Positions 1 through 8,384 of a DNA stretch of 51,388 bases are shown here, piece after piece. Each line of letters begins with the position of its first letter. Position 1 is the stretch's first letter. Below the pieces are notes generated by a model. That model was not told the origin of the DNA and made no database searches. It saw only the letters and a program-made list of their open reading frames with translations. Both the position numbers and the translations under genes were made by a program. This stretch comes from an uncultured Eubacteriales bacterium (GTDB lineage Bacteria > Bacillota > Clostridia > Christensenellales > CAG-138), in contig CADACQ010000005.1 of NCBI GenBank assembly GCA_902786465.1, forward strand, positions 1 to 51,388. The letters run 5' to 3'.

Positions 1-1
1 C

Positions 2-310
2 ACCGACATCTGGGCCTCCATGGGCGAGGAGGCGCTGATCCCCCAGCGGGTGAAGCTGCTGACCCCCTTCAAGGTCACCAAGGAGCTCATGGAGCGCACC
101 GGGAATCCGAAGTGCATCTTCCTCCACTGCCTCCCCTCCTTCCACGACTTCAACACCACAATGGCCAGCGAGCAGCTGAAGCTGGGCTATGACATCCGGG
201 AGGTCACGGACGACGTGTTCCTGTCAGAGAACAGCAAGGTCTTCGACGAGGCCGAGAACCGGCTCCACACCATCAAGGCCGTGCTGGTGGCTACCCTGGG
301 CAATCAGTAA
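2..310 (+). CDS. Ornithine carbamoyltransferase, C-terminal fragment
   Basis: This is the last 102 codons of a gene that enters from the left edge, read in frame from base 2. The HCLPSFHD motif is the ornithine-binding and catalytic Cys motif (HCLP) of ornithine carbamoyltransferases, and the [20 protein letters not shown] ending is the family's typical C-terminus. The enzyme interconverts ornithine plus carbamoyl phosphate with citrulline in the cytoplasm. The next two genes on the same strand degrade ornithine to glutamate, so a catabolic (ArcB-like) role is inferred, but anabolic ArgF cannot be excluded without the N-terminus and upstream genes. The gap to the next gene is 39 bp and holds a good ribosome-binding site (AAGGAGG) and no terminator, which suggests one operon. 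Confidence 0.93.
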   Translation, partial: TDIWASMGEEALIPQRVKLLTPFKVTKELMERTGNPKCIFLHCLPSFHDFNTTMASEQLKLGYDIREVTDDVFLSENSKVFDEAENRLHTIKAVLVATLGNQ

Positions 311-349
311 GCAGTTTCCTGAACGAACAAAAGTATATAAGGAGGATTT

Positions 350-1978
350 ATGGCAAACGCTTATTTCACCATCGACCGTCCTGCGAACGACGCCTTCCGC
401 GGGTATCTCCCCGGCTCCAAGGAGCGCGCGGAGCTGAAGGAGGAGCTTGCTCGCCAGTCTGCCGAGATCGTGAAGATCCCGCTGATCATCGGCGGCAAGG
501 AGATCTTTACGGAGAGGACCATCCAAGTCACCATGCCTCACGATCACCACCACGTGATCGCCGAGTGCTGCATGGCCGGCGAAAAGGAACTGACCATGGC
601 GGTGGACGCTGCGCTGGCGGCCAAGAAAAAGTGGGAAGACATGCCCTGGGAGCATCGCTCGGCCATCTTCCTGAAGGCGGCCGATATGATCACCGGTCCC
701 TACCGGAAGGTCCTGAACGCCTCCACCATGCTGGGCCAGTCCAAGACCGTGTTCCAGGCGGAGATCGACATCGCTGAGCTGGCCGACTTCTTGCGCTTCG
801 GCGTATGGTCCGCCCAGGAGATCTTCAAGGATCAGCCCGCCTCCATCCCCGGCATTTGGGACAGGCAGGACTATCGCGCCCTGGATGGGTTCATCTGCGC
901 CATCACTCCCTTCAATTTCACCTCCATCGGCGGGAACCTGCCCATGGCGCCGTCCATCGTCGGCAACGTGGCGGTCTGGAAGCCATCCCGTACGGCGGTG
1001 CTCTCCAATTACTATTTCATGAAGCTGCTCATGGACTGCGGCCTGCCCGCAGGCGTCATCAACTTCGTGCCCTGCAACGGCACCGACATGGCCAAGTACG
1101 TCATCTCCCGCAAGGAGCTGGCCGGCTTCCATTTTACCGGCTCCACCGAAGTCTTCCAGGGCGTCTGGAAGCAGATCGGCGAGAACATCGCCTCCTACCG
1201 CAACTATCCCCGCATCGTGGGCGAGACCGGCGGTAAGGACTTCATCTTCGCCCATAATACCGCCAAGGTCCGTCCCCTGGCGGCTGCCCTCGTTCGTGGC
1301 TCCTTCGAGTATCAGGGCCAGAAGTGCTCTGCCTGCTCCCGCGCCTTCATTCCGGCCAGCATCTGGCCAGAGGTCCTTTCGACCATGAAGGAGATGATGC
1401 AGGAGGTGAAGATGGGTGACGTGCAGGATTTCGATACCTTCCTGGCAGCCGTCATCGACAAGGCCTCCTTCCAGCGCTGCAAGGGATATATCGATCGTGC
1501 CAAGCAGAGCCCGGATTGCGAGATCGTGATCGGCGGCAATTGCGACGATTCCAAGGGCTGGTTCGTGGAGCCCACCGTCATCGTCTGCAAGGACCCTGAT
1601 TACGAATCCATGGTCAAGGAGATCTTCGGGCCCATCCTCTCCGTGTACGTCTATCCGGATGAGAAGCTGGAAGAGACGCTGAAGATCTGCGACGAGGCCT
1701 CCCCCTACGCCCTGACCGGCGCCATTTTCGCCCAGGATCGGGAAGCCATCGTCATGATGGAGAAGGCGCTCCTCCATGCGGAAGGCAACTTCTACATCAA
1801 CGACAAATGCACTGGCGCGGTGGTAGGTCAGCAGCCCTTCGGCGGTTCCCGCGCCTCCGGCACCAACGACAAGGCCGGAACGGTCCTCAACATGATCCGC
1901 TGGATGAGCCCCCACGCCGTGAAGGAGACCTTCAATCCCTCCGACGCCATCGCCTATCCCTACATGTCCGAAAAATAA
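350..1978 (+). CDS. pruA: L-glutamate gamma-semialdehyde (1-pyrroline-5-carboxylate) dehydrogenase
   Basis: This 542-residue aldehyde dehydrogenase superfamily protein has the length of group-1 P5C dehydrogenases. The general-base Glu lies in GETGGKDF near residue 290 and the catalytic Cys in GQKCSACSR near residue 325. The C-terminal part (GQQPFGGSRASGTNDKAG) is typical of P5C dehydrogenases. It oxidises glutamate semialdehyde to glutamate with NAD+. The ATG follows AAGGAGG at an ideal distance. It lies between ornithine carbamoyltransferase and ornithine aminotransferase, and the aminotransferase makes its substrate, so the operon gives ornithine to glutamate. The symbol rocA is used for the same function in Bacillus. 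Confidence 0.95.
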   Translation: MANAYFTIDRPANDAFRGYLPGSKERAELKEELARQSAEIVKIPLIIGGKEIFTERTIQVTMPHDHHHVIAECCMAGEKELTMAVDAALAAKKKWEDMPWEHRSAIFLKAADMITGPYRKVLNASTMLGQSKTVFQAEIDIAELADFLRFGVWSAQEIFKDQPASIPGIWDRQDYRALDGFICAITPFNFTSIGGNLPMAPSIVGNVAVWKPSRTAVLSNYYFMKLLMDCGLPAGVINFVPCNGTDMAKYVISRKELAGFHFTGSTEVFQGVWKQIGENIASYRNYPRIVGETGGKDFIFAHNTAKVRPLAAALVRGSFEYQGQKCSACSRAFIPASIWPEVLSTMKEMMQEVKMGDVQDFDTFLAAVIDKASFQRCKGYIDRAKQSPDCEIVIGGNCDDSKGWFVEPTVIVCKDPDYESMVKEIFGPILSVYVYPDEKLEETLKICDEASPYALTGAIFAQDREAIVMMEKALLHAEGNFYINDKCTGAVVGQQPFGGSRASGTNDKAGTVLNMIRWMSPHAVKETFNPSDAIAYPYMSEK

Positions 1979-1999
1979 TGAGATAATCAGGAGAAAGCC

Positions 2000-3196
2000 A
2001 TGCATACTTCAAAAGAGATCATCGAAAAAACCAACAAGTACGGCGCCCACAACTACGCGCCCAAGCCCGTCGTCATCGTGAAGGCCGAAGGCGCCGTGGT
2101 CACCGACCCCGAAGGCCGTCAGTACTTCGATATGCTGTCCGCCTACTCCGCCCACAACTTCGGCCATCGCCATCCGGAGATCGTGGCGGCCGCCAAAGCG
2201 CAGCTGGACAAGTGCACCCTGACCAGCCGCGCGTTCCACTGCGAGAACCTGGGCGATTTTTATGAGGCTCTGACGAAGCTCACGGGCAAGGACATGGTCC
2301 TGCCCATGAACACCGGCGCGGAAGCGGTGGAGACCGCGCTCAAGACCGCCCGTCTTTGGGGCGCCAAGGTCAAGGGCGTGGAGAACGGCAAACAGGAGAT
2401 CATCACCTGTGCCAACAACTTCCACGGCCGCACCATCGCTATCATCAGCTTCTCCACCGATCCCCTGGCCAAGGACAACTACGGCCCCTATTGCCCCGGG
2501 TTCAAGACCATCCCCTACGGCGACGCCCAGGCCCTGCGTGACGCCATCACGCCCAACACCGTCGCCTTCCTGGCCGAGCCCATCCAGGGCGAAGCGGGCA
2601 TCATCGTGCCCCCGGAGGGATGGCTCACGGAGGTCCGCCAGATCTGCACGGAGAACAACATCCTCTTCCTGGCCGACGAAGTCCAGACCGGCTTCGCCCG
2701 CACCGGCGACATGTTCGCCTGCTGGCACGAGAACGTCATCCCGGATATCTACATCATGGGCAAGGCCCTGGGCGGCGGCGTCATGCCCCTTTCCGCCATC
2801 GCGGCCAACGAGGACATCCTGGGTCTCTACACCCCCGGCTCCCACGGCTCCACCTTCGGCGGCAATCCCCTGGCCTGCGCCTGCGGCGTCAAAGCCCTGG
2901 AGATCCTGCAGCGGGACGATTATCCCCGGCTGGCTCGTGAAAAGGGCAAGTACTTCATGGACGGCCTGAAGAAGATCCACAACCCGGAGATCAAGGAAGT
3001 CCGCGGCCGCGGCCTGTTGATCGGCGTGGAGTTCTACGGCGACGCTTTCGATTACGTGAAGGCCTGCATCCATGAAGGCGTCCTCTGCAAGGAGACCCAC
3101 GACCACACCATCCGCTTCGCGCCGCCTATCCCCGTTACCTACGAGGAGTTGGACGAAGCCCTTGCCCGCATCACGAGAGCGCTCACCAAAGAATAA
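2000..3196 (+). CDS. rocD: Ornithine aminotransferase
   Basis: This 398-residue class-III PLP aminotransferase has the expected length. The PLP Lys lies in IMGKALGGG near residue 255, with the upstream Asp in FLADEVQTG and the NTGAEAVETALK phosphate-binding segment near residue 100. The motif set (YGAHNYAPKPVV near the start, GSHGSTFGGNPLA, RGRGLLIGVEF) matches ornithine-oxo-acid transaminases. It moves the delta-amino group of ornithine to 2-oxoglutarate, giving glutamate semialdehyde for the preceding dehydrogenase. It starts 21 bp after that gene with AGGAGA before the ATG. A strong terminator follows, so it ends the operon. Confidence 0.95.
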   Translation: MHTSKEIIEKTNKYGAHNYAPKPVVIVKAEGAVVTDPEGRQYFDMLSAYSAHNFGHRHPEIVAAAKAQLDKCTLTSRAFHCENLGDFYEALTKLTGKDMVLPMNTGAEAVETALKTARLWGAKVKGVENGKQEIITCANNFHGRTIAIISFSTDPLAKDNYGPYCPGFKTIPYGDAQALRDAITPNTVAFLAEPIQGEAGIIVPPEGWLTEVRQICTENNILFLADEVQTGFARTGDMFACWHENVIPDIYIMGKALGGGVMPLSAIAANEDILGLYTPGSHGSTFGGNPLACACGVKALEILQRDDYPRLAREKGKYFMDGLKKIHNPEIKEVRGRGLLIGVEFYGDAFDYVKACIHEGVLCKETHDHTIRFAPPIPVTYEELDEALARITRALTKE

Positions 3197-3220
3197 GCCT
3201 CAGACACCGTAAAGGATCGA

Positions 3221-3252
3221 AGCTCCAGCCGCGAAACGGCTGGGGCTTTTTC
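3221..3252 (+). terminator. Rho-independent terminator after rocD
   Basis: A 10-bp stem (AGCTCCAGCC with GGCTGGGGCT, one G-T wobble) with a 7-nt loop is followed by a T-rich run. It lies 25 bp after the rocD stop. Confidence 0.85.
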
Positions 3253-3379
3253 AATATATCTCGCTTCGTTCCCTATGCCGGCTGCCTCGCCGGCCGCGTG
3301 CATTTTTCCAGACGAATTGTAAATAATTAGCAAAATCCTCCTATTTTGTGTATTTGTTAATATTCTGTTCATACTTTTG

Positions 3380-3409
3380 TTGAAGAATGTATACGTAAAT
3401 GTATACAAT
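3380..3409 (+). promoter_or_regulatory. Probable promoter with tandem ATGTATAC repeats
   Basis: The AT-rich stretch 3310-3450 precedes the PG-binding gene. TTGAAG at 3380-3385 and TACAAT at 3404-3409 are 18 bp apart and can act as a sigma-A promoter. Two exact copies of ATGTATAC (3387-3394 and 3399-3406), 12 bp apart and each containing the palindrome GTATAC, overlap the spacer and the -10 box, which is an operator-like arrangement. No cognate regulator is identified. Confidence 0.45.
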
Positions 3410-3453
3410 ATGTATTGTACGTTCACGCAACACATAAAGGGAGGGAAACAACG

Positions 3454-4227
3454 ATGAGCGAAGAAAACGAAAAGACTTCCTTGATGGACAAATACATTAA
3501 ACTGCGCCTGGGCGGGGCTGCGTATCGGGTACGGCTCATGACGCTGCTGCTGTTCGCGGCGGCCGCCATCATCCTGATCGCCGCCATATTGATCCTGGCC
3601 TTCTCCGGCTCCTGCGCCAAGAACAAGGCCAAGGCCGCCACCGCCGATCCTACCGCCACCGCCGTGGTCACGTTGAAACCCACCGCCGCGCCTACGGCCA
3701 CCCCTGAGGTCACCTCCACCGACGCCCCGGAAGCGACCCCTGTGGAGACCCCCGATACCTCTGCTACCGGCGATTTTAAGACCCTGGAAGTGGGCGGCAC
3801 CAACGACGGCGAGACCGTGAAGAAGGTGCAGCAGCGGCTGGTCGACCTCCACTACATGCCCTATCCTGAGAAGGACGCGGAGGGCAAGGGCCAAGTGACC
3901 ACCCTGTACGGCGCCATGTGCTCCAAGGCGGTCACCAAGTTCCAAGAGCGGAACGATCTGAAGCAGACCGGCAAGTGCGATAAGGACACCTACGACAAGC
4001 TCATGTCCGACAAGGCCACCGCCTATACCATGAAGGAGAAGGACAAGCTGGACATCGTCAAGACCGTCCAGGAGGCCCTGATCAAGAAAGGGTATCTGAA
4101 GGGCAAGGCCACCGGCTACTGCGGCACGGACACCGTGGCCGCCGTGAAGGCCTTCCAGAAGGCCAACAACCTGACCGTGGACGGCCAGGCCGGCACCAAG
4201 ACCCTGCAGCTGCTGCTGGGGTATTGA
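3454..4227 (+). CDS. Membrane-anchored protein with two peptidoglycan-binding domains
   Basis: The 257-residue protein starts at the ATG after AAAGGGAGGG; an upstream in-frame TTG has no ribosome-binding site. Residues 1-27 are cytoplasmic, about 28-50 form one transmembrane helix, and a Thr/Pro/Ala-rich linker follows to about residue 105. Two PG_binding_1-type repeats follow (GETVKKVQQRLVDLHY...AVTKFQERNDL and IVKTVQEALIKKGYL...AVKAFQKANNLTVDGQAG), with the usual hydrophobic spacing and the closing DG-G motif. It is expected to display a cell-wall-binding module outside the membrane. No catalytic domain is present, so the role is structural or targeting. It is a single-gene unit between two terminators. 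Confidence 0.8.
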   Translation: MSEENEKTSLMDKYIKLRLGGAAYRVRLMTLLLFAAAAIILIAAILILAFSGSCAKNKAKAATADPTATAVVTLKPTAAPTATPEVTSTDAPEATPVETPDTSATGDFKTLEVGGTNDGETVKKVQQRLVDLHYMPYPEKDAEGKGQVTTLYGAMCSKAVTKFQERNDLKQTGKCDKDTYDKLMSDKATAYTMKEKDKLDIVKTVQEALIKKGYLKGKATGYCGTDTVAAVKAFQKANNLTVDGQAGTKTLQLLLGY

Positions 4228-4241
4228 TACCATAGGATGTA

Positions 4242-4271
4242 AAGACCGCCGAGGGATCGGCGGTCTTTTTT
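4242..4271 (+). terminator. Rho-independent terminator after the PG-binding gene
   Basis: AAGACCGCC (4242-4250) pairs with GGCGGTCTT (4259-4267) around GAGGGATC, followed by a run of T. Confidence 0.9.
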
Positions 4272-4286
4272 ATTCCACGAAACATC

Positions 4287-4315
4287 TTGACTTTTTCCCT
4301 GCGATTTGCTATGAT
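4287..4315 (+). promoter_or_regulatory. Sigma-A promoter of the tRNA-Thr/tRNA-Pro genes
   Basis: TTGACT (4287-4292) and TATGAT (4310-4315) are separated by exactly 17 bp. The -10 box ends 22 bp before the tRNA-Thr gene. Confidence 0.85.
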
Positions 4316-4337
4316 AAGCAGGCTTCGTAAGAAGCGT

Positions 4338-4413
4338 GCCAAATTAGCTCAGTCGGTAGAGCAGCGCATTCGTAATGCGCAGGTCGTCAGTTCGAGTCTG
4401 ACATTTGGCTCCA
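4338..4413 (+). tRNA. tRNA-Thr (anticodon CGU)
   Basis: The cloverleaf is complete. The acceptor stem GCCAAAT pairs with ATTTGGC (4403-4409). The anticodon arm GCGCA-TTCGTAA-TGCGC carries anticodon CGU, and the T-arm contains GTTCGAGTC. CCA is encoded (4411-4413). The discriminator is T. Confidence 0.95.
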
Positions 4414-4421
4414 TGAAAAAA

Positions 4422-4452
4422 GGGTCTAAGGTCGGCCTTAGCCCCTTTTTTT
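4422..4452 (+). terminator. Hairpin between tRNA-Thr and tRNA-Pro
   Basis: GGGTCTAAGG and CCTTAGCCCC form a stem with one mismatch and a TCGG loop, followed by seven T. It may terminate tRNA-Thr or serve as a processing structure, because the tRNA-Pro acceptor starts at the very next base. Confidence 0.7.
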
Positions 4453-4529
4453 CGGGGCGTAGCGCAGTTTGGTAGCGCGTTTGGTTCGGGACCAAAAGGT
4501 CGTGGGTTCAAATCCCGTCGCCCCGACCA
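4453..4529 (+). tRNA. tRNA-Pro (anticodon CGG)
   Basis: The cloverleaf is complete. Acceptor CGGGGCG pairs with CGCCCCG (4519-4525), the anticodon loop TTCGGGA gives CGG, the T-arm holds GGTTCAAATCC, and CCA is encoded (4527-4529). The 3' tail (AAATCCCGTCGCCCCG) recurs in degenerate copies in the following 200 bp. Confidence 0.95.
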
Positions 4530-4530
4530 A

Positions 4531-4567
4531 AAATAGGGATCATCCTTTGTGGATGGTCCCTATTTTT
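4531..4567 (+). terminator. Rho-independent terminator after tRNA-Pro
   Basis: AATAGGGATCATCC pairs with GGATGGTCCCTATT (one wobble) around a TTTGT loop, with A and T runs on either side, so it could work on both strands. Confidence 0.85.
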
Positions 4568-4570
4568 CAA

Positions 4571-4739
4571 AGGGCGATGGGATTTGAAGCCCAACTAAAA
4601 AAAGGCCACGGTGTGGCCTTTTTGTTGGGCATGGGCCGCAAATCCCGTCGCCCCATTTTTAGCGGCACGGGTAAAATCGCGTCGCCCCGACACTCTCTCC
4701 AAGCCCGCAGGCACGAATCAAACCCCGTCGCCCCGCATC
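4571..4739. repeat. Cluster of degenerate tRNA-Pro 3'-end copies
   Basis: The T-arm/acceptor 3' segment of the adjacent tRNA-Pro (core AAATCCCGTCGCCCC) recurs four times. One inverted copy lies at about 4571-4592 (GGGCGATGGGATTTGAAGCC). Three direct copies lie at about 4639-4654 (CAAATCCCGTCGCCCC), 4673-4689 (AAAATCGCGTCGCCCCG) and 4718-4735 (TCAAACCCCGTCGCCCCG). No 5' half or anticodon arm accompanies them, so they are tails and not tRNA genes. They resemble attachment-site remnants of elements that integrate in tRNA 3' ends, but no integrase is nearby. The stretch 4530-4748 has no convincing protein-coding gene. Confidence 0.7.
4589..4630. terminator. Bipartite hairpin with A/T flanks, probable bidirectional terminator
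   Basis: GCCCAAC (4589-4595) pairs with GTTGGGC (4624-4630). Nested inside, GGCCAC (4604-4609) pairs with GTGGCC (4613-4618), with an A-run before and a T-run after. It sits between the first two tRNA-tail copies. Confidence 0.6.
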
Positions 4740-4748
4740 TTCCCCGCC

Positions 4749-4777
4749 TTGACAGTTTTCCTTTGTTTCGATACAAT
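4749..4777 (+). promoter_or_regulatory. Sigma-A promoter of the 4811 membrane-protein gene
   Basis: TTGACA (4749-4754), a 17-bp spacer and TACAAT (4772-4777). The gene starts 33 bp downstream with GGAGAGAG before its ATG. Confidence 0.85.
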
Positions 4778-4810
4778 TTCGTTAGGAATCATATGTAAGG
4801 AGAGAGAAGT

Positions 4811-5485
4811 ATGCGTGATTTTCTGATCGGGAACGGGCCCCTGGTGGTGGGCGTGCTGCTGCTCATCGAAGCGGCTGTGCTGGTGTGTCTGCTGAAGGAG
4901 CATAAGCGGGCGAAGGCGCCTATGGCCCTCTGTATGGCGCTGGTGACGGCGGGGCTCCTGTTCGACGGGGCGGTGATACTGCTGGGCCGCTTTCTGCCGG
5001 AAGGGCTCTTGAAGGTGCTCTCCATGGGTCGATATCTCTTCCACGGCCTCTGTATGCCGCTGCTCCTCATGATCTCCGTCTATGCCCTGGGGCTCAAGGG
5101 GACAGCCATCAAGGTGTTCTGGAGCGTGGCCGCCCTGCTCATGGTCCTGGGGGCCGTGGCGGGCCTTATGACCAAGCTGAACGTGGTGGACTTCGCGGGC
5201 TTCCTGCGCTGCACCGGTTCCGACGCCACCCCCAAGTGGGCCGACAGCTACCTTTCCATCCTGTCCGTGGCCATGGTGATCCCCCTGATCCTGGTGGGCT
5301 TCTGGCTCATGATCAAGAAGAAGGGACCATTCCTGTTCCTCAGCGGCCTCTTTATGTTCGCCTTCTCGGCCCTTGGGCCCGCCACGGGGAACATCGACCT
5401 CATCTTCCTCATCGGCATGATCGGCGAAGCGCTGATGGTCCTCTTCTTCCTCCTGCACGCGAAGAAGGCGGCGAAGAAGGCGTAA
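4811..5485 (+). CDS. Polytopic membrane protein of unknown function
   Basis: I do not recognise the family. The 224-residue product is dominated by about seven hydrophobic segments (roughly residues 8-28, 37-58, 75-95, 99-120, 145-168, 173-193 and 196-215). It has a short basic loop after the first helix (KEHKRAKA) and a Lys/Ala-rich C-terminus (HAKKAAKKA). A small polar loop near residues 128-145 contains the only Cys outside the helices. There is no signal-peptide cleavage site or enzymatic motif. It has its own consensus promoter and terminator, so it is expressed alone and is expected in the cytoplasmic membrane. Confidence 0.75.
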   Translation: MRDFLIGNGPLVVGVLLLIEAAVLVCLLKEHKRAKAPMALCMALVTAGLLFDGAVILLGRFLPEGLLKVLSMGRYLFHGLCMPLLLMISVYALGLKGTAIKVFWSVAALLMVLGAVAGLMTKLNVVDFAGFLRCTGSDATPKWADSYLSILSVAMVIPLILVGFWLMIKKKGPFLFLSGLFMFAFSALGPATGNIDLIFLIGMIGEALMVLFFLLHAKKAAKKA

Positions 5486-5504
5486 AATCCCCATAGTATG
5501 CAAC

Positions 5505-5537
5505 GAGCCCCCGGGTGTTCCGGGGGTTCGGTTTGTT
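5505..5537. terminator. Terminator between the membrane-protein gene and rpoD (convergent)
   Basis: GAGCCCCCGG pairs with CCGGGGGTTC around GTGTT, followed by a T-rich stretch on the plus strand. It separates a plus-strand gene from the minus-strand rpoD operon. Confidence 0.8.
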
Positions 5538-5542
5538 TTAGC

Positions 5543-6643
5543 TTATTCCAGGAAGTCCTTCAGCTTCTTGCTGCGAGAGGGATGGCGGAGCTTGCGGAGG
5601 GCCTTGGCCTCGATCTGCCGGATGCGCTCCCGGGTCACGTTGAACTCCCGGCCCACCTCCTCGAGGGTGCGGGCCTTGCCGTCGTCGAGACCGTACCGGA
5701 GTCGGAGGACGCGGGCCTCCCGGGGGGTGAGGCTGGCCAGGACCTCCATGAGCTGCTCCTTCAAAAGGGTGCTGGCCACGGCCTCCGCGGGGGCGGGGGC
5801 GTCGTCGTCAGGGATGAAGTCGCCCAGGTGGGAGTCGTCCTCCTCGCCGATGGGGGTCTCCAGGGATACGGGCTCCTGGGCAATCTTCAGGATCTCCCGG
5901 ACCTTCTCCTCGGAGATGCCCATCTCTTTGGCGATCTCGTCGGGACGGGGGTCACGGCCGTACTCCTGGACCAGCTGCCGGTTGACGCGAATGAGCTTGT
6001 TGATGGTCTCCACCATGTGGACCGGGATGCGGATGGTCCGGGCCTGGTCAGCGATGGCGCGGGTGATGGCCTGGCGGATCCACCAGGTGGCATACGTGGA
6101 GAACTTGTAGCCCTTGCGGTAGTCGAACTTCTCCACCGCCTTGATGAGGCCCAGATTGCCCTCCTGGATGAGGTCCAGGAACAGCATACCCCGACCCACA
6201 TACCGCTTGGCGATGGACACCACCAGACGCAGGTTCGCCTCGGCCAGCTGGTGCTTGGCCTCCTCGTCGCCGTTGGCCATGCGGGTGGCGATCTCCACCT
6301 CCTCCTGGGGCGTCAGCAGGGGGACCTTGCCGATCTCCTTCAGATACATACGGACGGGGTCGTCGATGTTGATGCCCTCGGTGACGGAGAGGATGGTCTC
6401 CACCTCGGCGATCTCCTCGTTGATGTCCTCGGGGACCTCAACCTCCTCCACCACGTCGATGTTCTGCTCCTCGATGGCCTCATAGAGCTTCTCCACGGCC
6501 TCCTGGTCCAGCTCCAGCTCCTGGAGCGCGTCCATGATCTCCTTGTAGCTCAGAACGCCTTTCTGCTTGCCCATTTCCAGCAGCTCGTTGATCCGCTGCT
6601 TGGGGTCCTTGGTGGGGGTGGGTTTCTTGTTGGTTTCGCTCAT
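5543..6643 (-). CDS. rpoD: RNA polymerase primary sigma factor RpoD/SigA
   Basis: This 366-residue protein has the short RpoD architecture of Firmicutes, without the large non-conserved insertion. Region 1.1 spans about residues 15-60, followed by an acidic Glu/Val-rich stretch at 62-83. Region 1.2 includes [11 protein letters not shown] (about 95-105). Region 2 contains [17 protein letters not shown] and the -10-recognising [14 protein letters not shown] (about 136-197). Region 4 ends with [20 protein letters not shown], the -35-binding helix-turn-helix. It directs housekeeping transcription, consistent with the many TTGACA/TATAAT promoters in this window. AAGGAG precedes the ATG, and the gene starts 10 bp after dnaG. 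Confidence 0.98.
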   Translation of the reverse strand: MSETNKKPTPTKDPKQRINELLEMGKQKGVLSYKEIMDALQELELDQEAVEKLYEAIEEQNIDVVEEVEVPEDINEEIAEVETILSVTEGINIDDPVRMYLKEIGKVPLLTPQEEVEIATRMANGDEEAKHQLAEANLRLVVSIAKRYVGRGMLFLDLIQEGNLGLIKAVEKFDYRKGYKFSTYATWWIRQAITRAIADQARTIRIPVHMVETINKLIRVNRQLVQEYGRDPRPDEIAKEMGISEEKVREILKIAQEPVSLETPIGEEDDSHLGDFIPDDDAPAPAEAVASTLLKEQLMEVLASLTPREARVLRLRYGLDDGKARTLEEVGREFNVTRERIRQIEAKALRKLRHPSRSKKLKDFLE

Positions 6644-6653
6644 ATTCGTCTCC

Positions 6654-8356
6654 TTATTTTTTTGCCCGTATCAGGTCTGTGATCTGTTTGAGAAGCGCGG
6701 CGCGCTCCCCCTCGCTCAGGTCCGTCCGTTTCAATTGGTGTTGCAGGTCGCCGAGCCTGTCCTCCTGCTCCAGCTGCCGCAGCCGTTTTAAACAATCCAG
6801 AGCCGTTTTTTCCGGCTCCACCATATTCTGCTCGTCCCGTATGAGTGCGGTAAGCTTTTCCGCGTCCTGGCGCTCCTGGGCCCCCACATAGGCGGCCAGA
6901 GAGAAGCCCGGCTGATCGAGGGCTTCGAACAGGGCCCCGTAGGGCTCCGGCAGCGTCTCCCCCGCCTTCTCCGCCTTCAGCAGGGCGCAGGCCCCCCTGT
7001 CCTTTACGGCGCAGGTGAGCATGGTCCTAATCAGTAGCTCCTTCTGGTCCTCGTCCTGGACGCTACGGCGGCGGAAGGTCCCCCGGGAGAAGCGCAGAGG
7101 CTTTTCGGTGTACCCCTCGCCCCGCTTCCCCTGCTCTCGCAGGGATTCGATCTCGTAGCCCGTCTTCTGGGCGACGAGCTTGTAGTATCGCTCCTGCTCC
7201 ACGGGCTGGAGAGTCCCCACGAAGGCGCAGGCCTTCACGGCGAACTGCTCCCGGCCGTTCTCGTTGGAAAGATCGTATTCCCTGGCCATGGCCTCGATCT
7301 TGAAGGCGTTGAGGGAATAGGCATTATTCTTCAGGGCGTCGAACCCGGCCTTGCCGTAGATCTGGACGTATTCGTCCGGATCGAGGTCGTCCGGGAACAC
7401 GATGACCCGCACGGATAGCCCCTCGTGGGACAGTATCTCCAATCCCCGTATGGTGGCATTCTGGCCGGCGGCGTCCCCGTCGTAGGCGATGTAGACCGTG
7501 TCCACGTACCGTTTCAGGAGCCGCGCCTGCTGCTCCGTCAGGGCCGTACCCAGGCTCGCCACCGCGTTGGTGACCCCGGCCTTATATAGACCGATCACGT
7601 CCATATACCCCTCGACCATGATGAGGTCAGTGAGCTTGGCGCCCTTCTGCAGAAACAGGCCGTACAGGTTCTTCCGCTTGTTGTAGATGGGCGTGTCGCC
7701 GGTGTTGATATACTTGGGCTTGCTGTCGTCCAGCACCCGGGGTAGATGAGCCGGTTCCGATAGGCGTCGTACACCCGGCCGGAGTTGGGGTTCTTCACCA
7801 GCAGGCCCGCGTCCAGCAGCTCCTTCTCCGAGAAGCCCTGGCTTTCCAGGTGCTTCATCAGGTTGTCCCAGCCCTCGGGGGCGTATCCGATGCCGAAGCG
7901 CAGGATGATGTCCTTGACGAGGCCCCGCTTCTGGGCGTAATCCCGGCCGGACTGACCCGCTGGCCCCAGCAGCTGCTCGCAGTAGAACCGGGCGGCGGCC
8001 TTGTTGGCGGCGTAGAGCCGCTCCCGATAGGCCCGTAAGCGAATGAGCTCCTTGTCGTTTTTCTCCTCGGGCAGCTCCATGTGGGCCCGCTCTGCCAGGA
8101 GCTTCACCGCTTCGATGAAGGTGAGATGCTCCATATCCATGATGAACTGGATGACGGTGCCGCCGGCATGACAGCCGAAGCAGTAGAACAGCTGTTTATC
8201 GGGGGACACGGAAAAGGACGGGGTCTTCTCTCCATGGAGCGGACAGCAGGCCCAGAGCTTGCGGCCCTTGGGCTTCAGCGTCACGTAGGAGGAGACCACC
8301 TCCGTTATCTCGTTCTTGGACAGAAGCTCGTCCATCCATTCCTGGGGAAATGCCAA
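6654..8356 (-). pseudogene. dnaG: DNA primase DnaG, disrupted by a small internal deletion and frameshift
   Basis: The N-terminal part (8356 to about 7739) has the zinc-finger motif CCPLHGEKTPSFSVSP with FYCFGCHAGG and the start of the primase core, ending at YRNRLIYP. The rest (about 7738-6654) continues in another frame at RVLDDSKPKYINT and contains the TOPRIM catalytic motifs VEGYMD and YDGDAAG and the helicase-binding C-terminus. At the junction (about 7735-7742), some 12-13 residues that normally link the two (the I-D-G-V-FGGR stretch) are missing and the frame changes, so about 40 bp appear to be lost. DnaG is essential, so an assembly or consensus error is likely; otherwise the gene is dead here. 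Its place between dgt and rpoD is the classical macromolecular-synthesis arrangement. Confidence 0.9.
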
Positions 8357-8384
8357 TCCGATGCCTCCGAAATCTATGAGCGGT

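Noticed and set aside
224-2005. Long open frame antisense to the P5C dehydrogenase gene (593 codons)
   Set aside because: It is the codon shadow of a GC-rich gene: it has no ribosome-binding site and its composition is low-complexity (His/Gly/Asp/Leu), while the plus-strand gene has clear family motifs.
4571-4739. The repeated tRNA tails as a CRISPR array or extra tRNA genes
   Set aside because: The spacing is irregular, one copy is inverted, the copies are degenerate and no cas gene is near; no copy has an anticodon arm.
4287-4798. Small reading frames over the tRNA genes and the tRNA-tail repeats
   Set aside because: They run through tRNA sequence and hairpins and have no ribosome-binding site.
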